NCBI GenBank assembly: GCA_012861695.1
Contig: JAAOOA010000006.1
Location: 11,245,379-11,309,378, forward strand
Length of the DNA stretch: 64,000 nt
Direction: 5' to 3'
DNA from: Trematomus loennbergii
Lineage: Eukaryota > Chordata > Actinopteri > Perciformes > Nototheniidae
In this document: piece by piece, positions 1-10,514 of the stretch
Position numbering within the stretch: position 1 is the first letter of the stretch
Layout of the letters: each line of letters begins with the position of its first letter
Program-made: the position numbers and the translations under genes
Notes under the pieces: model-generated
What the model was told of the DNA's origin: nothing
Database searches by the model: none
The model's input: only the letters and a program-made list of their open reading frames with translations

Positions 1-83
1 GTGAGTTCCCTGGAACACCGGGGACACATATTCATGTATAAAAGACGTACAAAAGTGCATTTTGCATGATAGGTCCCCTTTAA
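1..83 (-). mobile_element. End of a TTAA-target MITE (Kolobok or piggyBac type), cut by window edge
   Basis: This is one end of a non-autonomous DNA transposon that continues to the left of the window. It ends in the inverted-repeat sequence GCATGATAGGTCCCCT followed by TTAA at 80-83. Reverse-complemented, all 83 visible bases match positions 56183-56265 exactly. Both Kolobok and piggyBac elements duplicate TTAA. I favour Kolobok because fish Kolobok ends often begin with AGGGGACC, but that is from memory. The element has no coding capacity here. Confidence 0.85.
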
Positions 84-106
84 ATAGTATTTATTAGTAA
101 ATAATG

Positions 107-316
107 ATGTTCATTACATTACATGTCACTTGTTAGACGCTTTTATCCAAAGCGACTTACATACTCAATACTGTGGGCAATCCCCACAGGAGCAATTTGG
201 GGTGAAGTGTCTTGCCCAGGGACACAACGACATGCTGACTGCAGTGGGATTTGAACCTGTGACCCCCTGATCCCAACACCAACGCTCAACCCACTGCACC
301 ACACGCCTCATGTTCA
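107..316 (-). mobile_element. tRNA-derived SINE with target-site duplication
   Basis: On the minus strand this reads as a short interspersed element with an internal RNA polymerase III promoter. The A box TGGTGCAGTGG lies at 291-301 and the B box GGTTCAAATCC at 247-257, both close to tRNA consensus. The tRNA-unrelated body ends with GTCGCTTTGGATAAAAGCG, which is very common in teleost SINEs. ATGTTCA at 107-113 and 310-316 is the likely target-site duplication, so the element proper is 114-309. The only long frame here is a shadow of the tRNA-like head. The family name was not determined. Confidence 0.85.
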
Positions 317-1995
317 AAATAAAATAGTCCCTCCGTTGCCTTCTGCACAAAACATAGTGTGAGGTGGTTGCTATGCAACAACACTAACAGCTAGCGAACA
401 TATTAGACAGAGAGCGTTGATCGATTATTTGGCTATTTATTTACATTCATTTGTAGCTATTTGCCGTTTATTGTGCACCCACTGAAAAACTGTCCAGCAT
501 CAGTAGAATGGCTTACGTGGTTACTTGTATAGGTTGAGGTTGTACTCGGCTGTTGCTTGGCATGGCGAGAATATTGCTCCACTTTCTCCGGTCCCCGAGA
601 TTCGGCTTCCAGTAGCTCTGGAGAGAGCTTTCGCACCTGTGGCCACTAACGGTCATAATTTCTCTGCTTTGTTTCAAGACCTGCATCAGAAAGCTTTTGA
701 ATGGTGGTACTTTTCCAGTTGGTCTACCTGCTCTTCACGTAGCTCTGCATGTCGTCGTTTAGGTGCATTTTTTTCTGGTGATAGGCACTGCTCAATCCAC
801 TCCTCCATAGTAAGGCCACCCCGGAGGTCGAAGTTAAGTAAGGGATAATGTGCAGCGAGGCGGTCATTATGGGTAAAAGAACACCCGACAGGCAGATCAA
901 AAATAGTCCGTTGTTAGTGTTTGAACTACGTAGCAACTGCAGGAACTGCTTCGATAGCGTTTTTGCGGACCTTTTTGATTACAGATTTGAAAACATCGTT
1001 GCTTGCTTTAAAAGTAGCACAATTCATTATGTCAAACCTGGAAAGTATCTAGATATCCCTGACCTAATGCCAAAGTAACTGGCAACTGAATATGTTTTGC
1101 CGTTTGATGTCTATGTCTGGACCGATGCGTAAAAAGGAGGGTTTCTGCCCCGTTACTTCTCCGCTGTTTTCTTGTCCCAGTTTGAAAAGCAAACTGCATG
1201 CAGTTTGCTTTTCAGCCCAACTGTATACAGTTAAATCGAACGGACTTCTTTGTGCAGATGTGAGCGTCCTTAACAACGGTCAATAAGTCCTTGACAGCGG
1301 TCTGTCTGTTCTGGATTAACAACGTGTCACGTGTTCTGAATTGACCAATCGAGTATTCAACTAAACCATGTAATAATTGCAAATAAACACTCAATAACCA
1401 CCTTTCCTTCAAATTAATCAATTCTGACCAAATGGCCTGACGCCCTCGACAGCAAAACGTCACAAATTACCCGCCATGCCTGCCTGTCGAGAGCAAAAGT
1501 AGCCGACCATGGATCCATAGAGCATGCACAGTTTAGTTTTCCCTAAAGCCCCGCCACCGCTCTCCTGCTCTCGGCTCAGTCAGATGAATGGAAAGAGAAA
1601 ATAGCTCTGGCTTATAAATGGCTTGGAGCGCATTTAAGACTTTTAGACCCTAATGATTCAAACAAGGGCTATAAAAGTGTTCATACTGGGTATTTGATTT
1701 AGCTAAAAATATATTTAATATAATTTAGCGACGTCTCTACCGATGTAAGTCAATGGGAAAAAGTATTTTTGGGTCCAGTGACATCATGGACTGACACGGA
1801 AGTTGTAGTACCGCCGTTTGGCCACTACGAAAAGGTGATTCCACGTCCGATGCACTTCCTGGTGGCACCCAACCCCTTAGGATCTCGGCCCCCTGGGGGG
1901 AGTTTGGTCAATAATTATGTGATATTTGCTGCACTTATAATATATGAATGTACTAACGCCGTAGTATGGACAGACTGGTTTGTTAAAGCAAACTG
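317..1995. other. Repeat-like sequence, probably old transposon remains
   Basis: No gene is recognised. The stretch directly follows two mobile elements and its texture resembles internal sequence of fish DNA transposons: CpG-containing, with patchy short open frames on both strands such as 848-1078 plus and 1212-1463 minus. None matches a domain I know. I could not find matching terminal inverted repeats or a target duplication, so the class and borders are unresolved. A 32-bp palindrome lies at 1183-1214. Confidence 0.35.
1183..1214. repeat. 32-bp perfect palindrome
   Basis: Two 16-base arms, TGAAAAGCAAACTGCA and its exact reverse complement, meet with no spacer at 1198/1199. The symmetry breaks on both sides beyond this. 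It lies inside repeat-like sequence and may be an internal part of an element, or a hairpin made by a local inverted duplication. Confidence 0.9.
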
Positions 1996-4900
1996 GGAAT
2001 AGGTGTCACAGTTTATAGATAAAGTTTCCTGTAGTGGTGTTAACAGTTTTCCAGCTGTTCCACTAAGTAACGCTGAATTCAAATCAATTAAATTATTAAT
2101 ACTATTTGCAAAAGATGCCAGCCAGATTATTTATTTAATTGACCGACGTGAGAGAGGAGAAGAACATGTTTTTTTTAAATTGACTAGGTATATGTAAGCT
2201 CCAAGAGACAGGTTTCCACACGCTGTATTTTCCACTCTGAAAACACTTATTTAAACAGCTAGGCTCAGTGAGGAGGATTATTAATAAAGGAACTCCATGT
2301 TGAAACAGAGGAGCCAAATTTGGCAACAGGGGAGAGATCAGCAGCCCACGAGACGTTGGCATGTGATTGTTGGGACTTTCTAAAATACACCACCAAACAA
2401 GCGAACTGAAGGGACATACACATACGCTCAGATGCATACCCAAACGCATGTGCACACACACACACACTTGCATGGGGACCAATACCCAAGGGACTTGAAT
2501 CACACTGATACTGTGGCAGTCCCCCTGTGGCACTAGAACCAGGCACGGCATGCCATCTGGAGTTCGGGTTTGTCGGAGGGGTGTTGAAACCGAGTGGTAC
2601 ATGCTTCTACCGTGTGGCTAACCATCTGGCTTGGCATACTGTGCATCAGTAACTTTAAACAGTCCTGCAGGAGAGGCGAGGAGGGGAGATGGATTGGCGG
2701 AGACAGAGGGGTAGAAAGCTGAAGGGTTAAAAGGAGCCAGAGCTTAGAGGCACCCATTGATTAATGTGTGCTGTATACTCTGGCCCTACATGTATCTCTC
2801 ATTCAGTCATTCTATCTTTCTCGTTGGCTTTCTATGTTGAGAAGCAAATTCAGTCCGTTTCCGCTTATGAAATACATATCTTTGGGATATTTTCACCTTA
2901 TTAGGATTAACAATGAGTATTACTTTCATTATACATTACTTTTCTGATTGTTTTCTTGATTTATCCATGATCTATAAAACACCAAAAACATTCAAGTATG
3001 CCAATCAAAGTTTACTGTAGTCCAAGTTAATGTGTTCATATTGCTCGGTGTGACTAATAACGTTTTCTAAATGTGTCGTGTTAGCAATATTAACTCGATA
3101 CAGATATTAAAATCTGTTAAAATACTTGATTTGTGGACCCTAAAAGATAAAACGTACAATCTAATCTAAATCAGTTGTATTTGAAGAAAAGGAACACATC
3201 TTAATTTGGGTTAAGATGGAGAATAGGATAAAGGGAAATAACTAGAGGTGGAGCTGGTGTTTGTTGGGTGGAGTGACTGAAGAACTTGACCCCCTGCCTG
3301 TGGGAACACTGCCAACAGCAGACAGACACACTTGAAGTCTATGTAGCTCAAAGCTCTGCGAAGCTTTTCTTACCGCACAGACAGAGCAGACAGAGAAAGA
3401 GGATAAAGGGAGAAAATGAGGATTTTATCTATGAGCCAATGTGTGGCCTGACTCATGTCCGCATTAAGCCAAGTGAGGTATCCACTTCCCCTTAATATTT
3501 TATAGTTTCCTTCAAAGAGAGGTCCCGCTGGCTGCACTAAAGTTGCTGTATGGGTTCAGTGCAAGCATTCTGACTTCCTACCTGGTATCCTAGACCTGTA
3601 TAAGGTTACCCTTCTCTCCTCTACTGATTTCCTTCCTCACACTTTATCTATGCAGATCAGTGACTTCAAACTTTGCCTGAACCCACAAATAGTATTCCAT
3701 CTTAAAACAGTGAACGTATAACCCAACTTGTTTTTCACCGATGTTAGATGAAGAAAAATGAAAAAGGATTTGTCAGCAGATTGAAGATTTTCATTCAAGT
3801 TAGAATGATGAGTATACCGACTAGCTGATTCTCACAAGTCGTGTCTCCTCAGACTGGCATTAGCACATGAAGGTCCGCCAAGATGTAATGTTTAAATATA
3901 GATGTACTGTATTTATTTATTGGTGCTTAATTACTGGCCAGTCAACGGGACTGAGGGGTTTTTGAGAGATGGATGCAATCTGGTACTGCTTTAACTTCAA
4001 AGCCAGGAAGGGGTATAGAGTTCCTAAACACATCATGAATATTGCAAGATTGTAAAGTCACCCTTTCTGATCTGAAAGAGAAACTTTTGAAGAGATCCAC
4101 CCCGACTCCTAACCCCCCTCTCTTACAGTAGCCAAGCGGATGGGCAGTCCATTAACTATTTAAATGCACACAGAGATGTGAGAAGTAGTGGCCAGCATTT
4201 TAATGAAAAACAGAGAGCAGATTGGCTCCTGACGGGACCACTCTGTTTCTGATTACCATTACTACAGCTCAGAGTTACATTCATTGGCCTGGGTGTGATT
4301 AAAGTTACATTGCTATTTTCTTTTCTACTTTTTCTGGGTCTGTATCTCCTTTCCCCTTACCCAGATGCATGGCACATAGCTTCTGTGGCAGCTTCATTTG
4401 TATGCCTGCAAGTCAAGGCAGTGACAAAGTGTGCTACTAAATCCAAATAGGTCTGACTCATTGCCAATGTGTCATCTATCCTTCCTATTTCCCATGAGGG
4501 AGTTCTCACCTATCCAGTCTCCACGGTCCTATCTTGGGCACTGCGCTAATAAGGAACGGCCTGTATTCAAGCCGGGTGAGGCCCTGTCGAGGACTCTGGT
4601 TCATTGCAATGGGTGCCTACACGGGGCACAATGCTAGTTTGCAAATAGAGACGGAGGTTAGAATATATAACTCCTTCATGAACTGTTGCTACCTCTAATT
4701 ATGGGTGTACATTGCTAAAGCAGTTAGTGTATCTTCAGACTATACTGTACATGTAAAGTCTCAACCTGTCTCCTATAAAATAGAATAATAATTTGGTTTA
4801 CAATGCATTTTGGAGAAAACATAATTTCTACTTGCTTCAATTGTAATTTGTTTTCCTTTTAAATAACTAGTTTTTTCCAAATGTAGACTTTGTGTTGCAC

Positions 4901-5378
4901 TTTTTATCATATTTCTCCGAACTTCATTGTAATCTATATTACTTTTTATATTTTAAAACTCTGAAGCCAGAATGTTACTTACTTCCCAGCTGATTATGCT
5001 TCTCAGAACTGATTCTTATGATGTGTTAAACTCTTTGATTATGTGAAATGACTCTGCATGGATTAGTTTTGAAATAATGAAGCACTACTGCACATCATCC
5101 ATTGTTCTTTACAATTCAAGGATTAAGAATACATCTGAAACACAATTATGTTCTTTATTTTCAAAGTGTCTCTGTGGCTCTTTAGTATTGTTACTCCTGA
5201 GACATTGCAACAAGAGCCACTTGAGCTCCCTTGGGCAGGGTGCTAAGTGGCTGAAAGGACTGGTTGAGGCTGTGTAGAAGACTAAAGACATGTCTCTGTA
5301 AATACGCATGCATCTTTGCACTGCTCTCACTTCACACACAAGCTCTACTCGGCAGAGTCAATAAGCTGTTTGTTTTAA
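1996..5378. other. Non-coding sequence, no gene seen
   Basis: The sequence is mostly unique and AT-rich. A short CA run lies at 2453-2468. The longest frame, at 2135-2602 on the minus strand, overlaps that CA-rich part and resembles no known protein. No exon with convincing splice sites was found. Confidence 0.5.
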
Positions 5379-5454
5379 GTGTCTCTCTCACTTTCATTCA
5401 CTCGGTGCATCCTTTGCTTAGCTCTCCGTACCCATGATATGAAACGCCTTTTTT

Positions 5455-5477
5455 TCTCTCTCTCTCTCTCTCTCTCT
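5455..5477 (+). repeat. (TC)n microsatellite
   Basis: A pure alternating TC run of about 11.5 units that follows a T run. It is a simple sequence repeat and may vary in length between individuals. Confidence 0.95.
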
Positions 5478-5501
5478 GCTCTTCTGAAGCAGTGCTCAAT
5501 C

Positions 5502-5517
5502 TTGCGCTGCAGCGCAA
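5502..5517. repeat. 16-bp CpG-containing palindrome
   Basis: TTGCGCTG followed directly by CAGCGCAA makes a perfect inverted repeat centred on CTGCAG. It sits inside the possible promoter region. It could bind a dimeric factor or be chance. Confidence 0.85.
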
Positions 5518-5745
5518 CAGGAAGCCGTTTAGAGTATAGTCCCCACCATTGTTCCAGTCTGTTTCTCTCAAAAAAGCTTTTATCGCTTCTACTAAGCGCT
5601 CTGCCAGGGGAGAAACAAAGATTTGTTGATAGTTCGCCGCTGCTAAAATTGCACCCTGGAGGTTCGCACACTTAACATGTGGAACATGTAATAAATTAAA
5701 AACAACGAGATGCAAACTTGGATGATGGAGGATGTTCCTGTGAGT

Positions 5746-6058
5746 GATGACAGAAGGGTTGTGTACCGTGGCAGCGACAATGCAGTTTCCTTTCTGTTAT
5801 CTCAGGGCCCTCACTCGAGCTTTCCTGTTGCTCTCAAATACCGTCTTTCTCTTTTCTTCAATTCACTAGCAACAACTATGTTTGCTATATACTGTGTATA
5901 CAACTGGGGGATATTGATGCATTATTGTTATGAGACAGAGTGTCATTAACTTCACTGATTGAGCACCAATATGTTGCCCATTTAAAAAAAAAATTGTAAC
6001 ACAATCTCAATATATAACTCAAAGTTGATTAGCATGATACAATATGTTGTATTGATCC
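5746..6058. other. AT-rich spacer, no gene seen
   Basis: Nothing is recognised between the splice-donor-like site and the hAT element. The in-frame continuation of the ATG at 5710 crosses most of it and ends at 5949, but its composition looks non-coding. Confidence 0.5.
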
Positions 6059-6662
6059 ATTTAAGGCACATGTGTCAGACTCAAGGCCCGGGGGCCAAAT
6101 CAGGCCCTTGGTGGATTTGATTTCGGCCCGCAGGATAATTTTTAATTACTGTTAGATCTGGCCCGCCGGTATATTGCACGCACACCTTCACTCAATCATG
6201 AGGATTTCTTCCGCTCAGAGCCTGATCCCAAACATTGATGAACTTGCACCCGAGATGAGATGCCAAGTATCTGGCTTGAGCATCACAGAGCAGCACACTG
6301 AGTTTCAATGGATGTTTCCTTCTGCACTTTTTTTCTTGTGACAACAGGGCATGTTTGTTTTTTTCTTTGAGGGAAATTGTTTTTTTGAAGCTGTTGTTGG
6401 CCTGTGGAAAAATGTAATCATAAGAAATGACTCTGGAAAAGCTGCAGATAGAGCCATAAGGAATGAATGCAACTGATTATTTAATGTTTAATGTTGTTTT
6501 TATAGGCAATCATTTAAGCTTTGTTAGTTCCAGGTTTAATATGTGCAATAAGTTATTTCAATACGTTTTGCAATAAACATTGAACCAGCCCGGCCCTCGA
6601 CTAGTACCGATTTTTTAATTTTGGCCCACTGTGTATTTGAGTTTGACACCCCTGATTTAAGG
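6059..6662 (+). mobile_element. Complete non-autonomous hAT element with 8-bp target duplication
   Basis: The element proper is 6067-6654 (588 bp). It is flanked by perfect 8-bp direct repeats ATTTAAGG at 6059-6066 and 6655-6662, which is the hAT signature. The right end, read inward on the minus strand, starts CAGGGGTGTCAAACTCAA. The left end starts CACATGTGTCAGACTCAA, so the terminal inverted repeats match with a few substitutions at the left tip. GGCCC-rich subterminal sequence lies inside both ends, as in many fish hAT elements. It lacks a full transposase and keeps only a short piece of one at 6198-6341, so movement would need a transposase supplied from elsewhere. Confidence 0.92.
6198..6341 (+). 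pseudogene. Fossil of the hAT transposase C-terminus
   Basis: A 47-codon frame inside the hAT element contains PNIDELAPEMRCQVSG. It resembles the segment near the C-terminal dimerisation region of BED-type hAT transposases and of their domesticated relatives such as GTF2IRD2, where a P-x-x-D-x-L...K/MRCQVS pattern is common. A full transposase has several hundred residues. The catalytic core and BED finger are absent, so this is a relic left by an internal deletion of an autonomous parent. The match is from memory of the family. Confidence 0.6.
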
Positions 6663-6691
6663 AGTATATTATTTGCTTTGTGTATTCAGAA

Positions 6692-6725
6692 AGTTGGAAT
6701 ATTGTTGTAGTTGGAATATTGTTGT
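6692..6725 (+). repeat. 17-bp tandem duplication
   Basis: The unit AGTTGGAATATTGTTGT occurs twice in direct succession without a mismatch, just outside the hAT element. It looks like a recent local slippage or repair duplication. Confidence 0.9.
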
Positions 6726-9700
6726 ATTTGTGCAGTTATGAACACATTCATCTTATTGTTTTGAGTTGAATTCATACAAATATTATAATATTACATTCAT
6801 AATTATACCCTCTGACATACTCATGCTCTTCGTAACCTGGAACATTATTTGAGGAAAGCCATTCAGAATTGTATATTAATAAGAAAACACATACTGTCTA
6901 TGCAAGTGTGGAGTCATCTACTGTATGTACTGTAACTGCATCTCAACCTCACCCCCTGACCTGTCTTCTCCTGTCTTGTTCACTGCTTAGAGTTTAAGTC
7001 TGCTCCTTGACCCTTGCTAGTCTAAGCTGCTTTTGGATAATCAATGGACATAAGTTAAAGTTAATTGCCATGTCACAATGTCACATTCACCACAGTCTCG
7101 CCATTGAGGACTGTGTGTTTGTGTGTGTGTGTGTGTGTGAGGGGGGGGCAGTTGTAAGAAGATTAAAGTGACCAGATGTCTGTGTGTTTAGTTATGGCTT
7201 TAGCCCGGACAGTTCAGGTCAGACTGGCCGGGGAAGTTCCCAGAGAAAATAAATAAAAAAAAGTACTGAATTCAATGTTGCATCTTGTTCTATTCCAAGC
7301 CACGGTGTTCCCAGTAATTAAGGCCATATCATAACAACGGCTAGAGCATGCATATATCATGGAGGCTTGCAAAATCACCCGATAACATTAAGAAAATGCT
7401 ACACTAACAGGGAATCTATTTTTTTCACATAACATTAAACTATAACCTTTATGTAAATAATTTAAAGTGCTTCTTGAATTATTCATCAAAAGTGGCTATA
7501 AAGCTAAGGGAGCTCTCAATATGACCATATTCCATTTTTGAATGTTCTTTATTTGAGTGACTTAATGTATTTATTGTAAAATACATTACTGCATTGGTTT
7601 GTTGATGCCTGCCTAAATACATAATGTGAATGTATACGGTCTTCTGTATAAAGATAAGGGCTTATAGTGCTGCCACTGTGTCTGTGTGGAGGTTACACAA
7701 TGTACATAGTGTAAAACTGCTTATGTTGGAAGATAGATGATACTATATATACTCTGTGCTTGCTCAGTTACAGGTACAGGTGGAGGATGTGTATGTGCAG
7801 ATGAAGAACCTCCTCAGGTTTCTGTCATATGTGTCTTCTTTTGGGGAAGAGCGGCTCAGATTGATCTGTATCTGCTAACACAGCAGCATGTAGGCCTGTG
7901 GCTGTCATACTGGAGACAGGGGAGGGACACAGATAGATGTTAAATGTATACTGTAGGTGAGAGGCCACACAGGATATTACAGATGTGCTCCCTATTTCCA
8001 GCTGTCAACTTTGTAACATCCATTACAAAGCCCTCCTGTCCTCTCCATGCTATGAGGGATGAGGCTGAGGAAAGACCTGAGCTGGTAACCGCAAAGGATT
8101 TGGGACTAGAGCTACCTCTTCGGGCCTGTACCTGAGGCTGGGGGCATCCGAGTGTAGAAAGCTTTGACACCCTGTCACCATCTCTTTTCTGTGACTTATG
8201 TCCCCTCAGGCATCTTTGGGGATTCCATTACCCCTGTGTGTATTGTGGGACTCCACAGGACCTCCCTGTGTGGAAAGCATGTGCCTCAGATTGATAGGCA
8301 GAGGTCTAACTGTGACCTGGCTGACTTTCACTCTTACTATAATAGACAGATTTAGATGGTAAGGGTATGAGGCTTTTGTGCATTATGGGAGAGGATTGTG
8401 AGTAAAAGGGAAAAGGCCTGGATGACTGATTTACAAGCAGGGGCCCCTGAAATGTCTCCAAATGAACTGCTTTTTAAAGTGCACATTGGTGCTCAAAGGA
8501 TGAGAAAAAACTCAGACTTGTCATGAGATAAAGATTGTGATCATGATCGATAAAAACGATTAAGTTTGGCATTAAATAGTGCGATGAAAATTAAGAGGGT
8601 TGTGGGTGATTGTATAAACATGCCTCAACATGAAGGAGCCTCAATCTTTGATGGCAGAGCAGCATTGTTGCACTGATGACTTCTGATGTAAAGTTCAACT
8701 TAGTGTCCACGATGGAGTGAGGCTACAGCGTGCACTGAATGTAATCAACTGGATCAATGCAACTACAAATGTAAAATAACTTTATTTTAGGTTGAGTCTT
8801 TGGTGTCTTAATTACTTTGTAATATTTGCTTTCTGTTGCCTACTTATCAACAACTAACCGCTAAATACCGGTTTGAGTCAGCTTTTTAAAATGAACAGTT
8901 TAGAAGCTTTGTCAAATGTTATGTCGGCCTTATAGTTTGTTTTTATTCCACCAAATGTAAAGTAATGGTAATGGTTTTACACATAGCCTTGCTTAGGGTA
9001 AGAGTTGTCTAGTGTACTGCCAGGGTAAAATATATAAACCTACCCTTTCTGGTTGTTTTTTCCACTTTCCCACTATAGCATATATACCAGTTGTCAGTTC
9101 ATTGGGTTGATAAAGGGAAGTGTTGGTTTTTTTGTACTCTAGAGAAGCAGTACAGGACCCAGAGCAGTGAGCTGAGGCTTTGTAATCACTGTCCTGTCTC
9201 TGCCTCTGCATTTCTCAGTCTGTGTTTTCTGTTAGTATTGGAGCTGACAGCATGTCAGTGGAGGAAGGGCTTTGAACCTGAGGGCTCCTCTCTCTACCAA
9301 AGGCTAATCGCTACTTCAGAACAGGGGACTGCCCCTAAACAAACATTTACTGCAGTAAAGACAGGGTCGGCCCCTAACGATGTAGGTCAGCGGGGCTTTT
9401 TACAGCAAGGCCTTTATGGAGACGGATGCCAGAGATGGACAAATAGCAGGACATTAGCTGTCAGCAGCACCAGCAGGAGCCAGATCTGGCCACACTTTAA
9501 TAGCTGTTTGTTGTTGGAGAGGAAGAGGCTCATAAAAGAGGAGACTCTTATCTTCTGTGGACCCTGCGTGTTTGTGTCACAGCCAAGAATGACCACTATG
9601 AAACACAACCAGAACAGTCCAAGCCAGAGATGGTCTGCACTCCTTCTGATAATTGCAGAGCATCCTCCTTTCTACAGTACATGTGCCACAGAGATGAGTA

Positions 9701-10490
9701 TAGCACTAAACTGCCACAGGCACCACCGTACATGATTTGTCAACAAAGTAAATACATATTTTCGGGAGAGTGTAATGTAATGCTAAGATTTTTCTGACAG
9801 TACATCCAACAAGGTTTTATTTGGTGACAGCACTGAGGGTCTTTCTCTGCCTGAGGAGCTACGCTCTCCCACTCCACATGCTCACACCTTTAACGACTTC
9901 TTAAATGTCACAGAATGTCAGGCGGAGGGATAAAAGCAGAGGACCTCCTCCTGCTTGCCAGTGATCCTTGGTAGTTTTTACTACGCCACAGTGCTGCTGG
10001 GCAGGACACATGCATTCAGGTGTGGCCCAGATTTTACCGGACGGACTAGTGACATGATTTAATGCACTTGCTTCTAAGGAGCCAAGTGAGAAGAGCTCCT
10101 TTTCAGTGGAAGAGCTCTGATTCAGCACAGCATGCTCCTACAAATGTATCCTTTGTGCATGCTTCTTAGAAGAAAATCATCCATCACATGCGGTTGCACA
10201 CATTATAACACTTCAGATTATAAAGCATGCTCTGTCGCAGGCCAACAAACTCCCTCAAACACCACAATATTTTTTTTCCCTTCATTTCAGAAAGATTTAA
10301 AATCAGTGTAAGTTGACTGTGTATTCCCTTGGGAACAGACTACTGCTGTGATGAAATAAGCATCAACTCTGCTCAATTTTCCATTCAGCTAACCAGGCAG
10401 CTCATCTCCATTAGTGTTAGTCTAACCAGCTCCGCTCTGGATCTCTTTAGCTGTGATCTCGCCAGAAGCCAGCAGGGTGTTATGTGAGGC
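6726..10490. other. Non-coding sequence, no gene seen
   Basis: Unique AT-rich sequence with a GT run at 7121-7139 followed by a G run. The 214-codon frame at 9091-9735 has no recognisable domain and its composition resembles untranslated sequence. A stretch at 8211-8356 lies between a good acceptor (CTTATGTCCCCTCAG) and a donor (GTAAGG) and is open in one frame, but the peptide is not recognised. Confidence 0.45.
7121..7148 (+). repeat. (GT)n plus G8 simple repeat
   Basis: About nine GT units are followed by A and then eight G. This is a short simple repeat. Confidence 0.9.
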
Positions 10491-10514
10491 TGTGTGTGTG
10501 TGTGTGTGTGTGTG
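10491..10514 (+). repeat. (TG)12 microsatellite
   Basis: A pure TG run of 12 units. The frames read through it on the minus strand are histidine/threonine artefacts. Confidence 0.95.

Larger units (their letters stand above)
5379..5739 (+). promoter_or_regulatory. Possible promoter and first exon (weak)
   Basis: This stretch is richer in CpG and pyrimidines than its surroundings. It holds a (TC)n run at 5455-5477 and a 16-bp palindrome at 5502-5517. An ATG at 5710 opens a frame of ten codons reading MQTWMMEDVP up to a splice-donor-like GTGAGT at 5740-5745. Without splicing, the frame runs on to a stop at 5947-5949. The arrangement is what a 5' untranslated region with a short first coding exon looks like, but there is no TATA box or recognised protein start. 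The call rests on composition and one donor site only, and chance is a real alternative. Confidence 0.18.

Noticed and set aside
114..309. A tRNA gene on the minus strand
   Set aside because: The A and B boxes are present, but the sequence continues into a SINE body with a target duplication, and no cloverleaf with a mature 3' end is seen.
492..513. Similarity of TCCAGCATCAGT to a known microRNA start (miR-338)
   Set aside because: Only about 12 bases agree, the rest differs, and no precursor hairpin surrounds it.
9091..9735. 214-codon open frame as a gene
   Set aside because: It has no recognisable domain, no supporting splice or promoter signals and a composition like its non-coding flanks.
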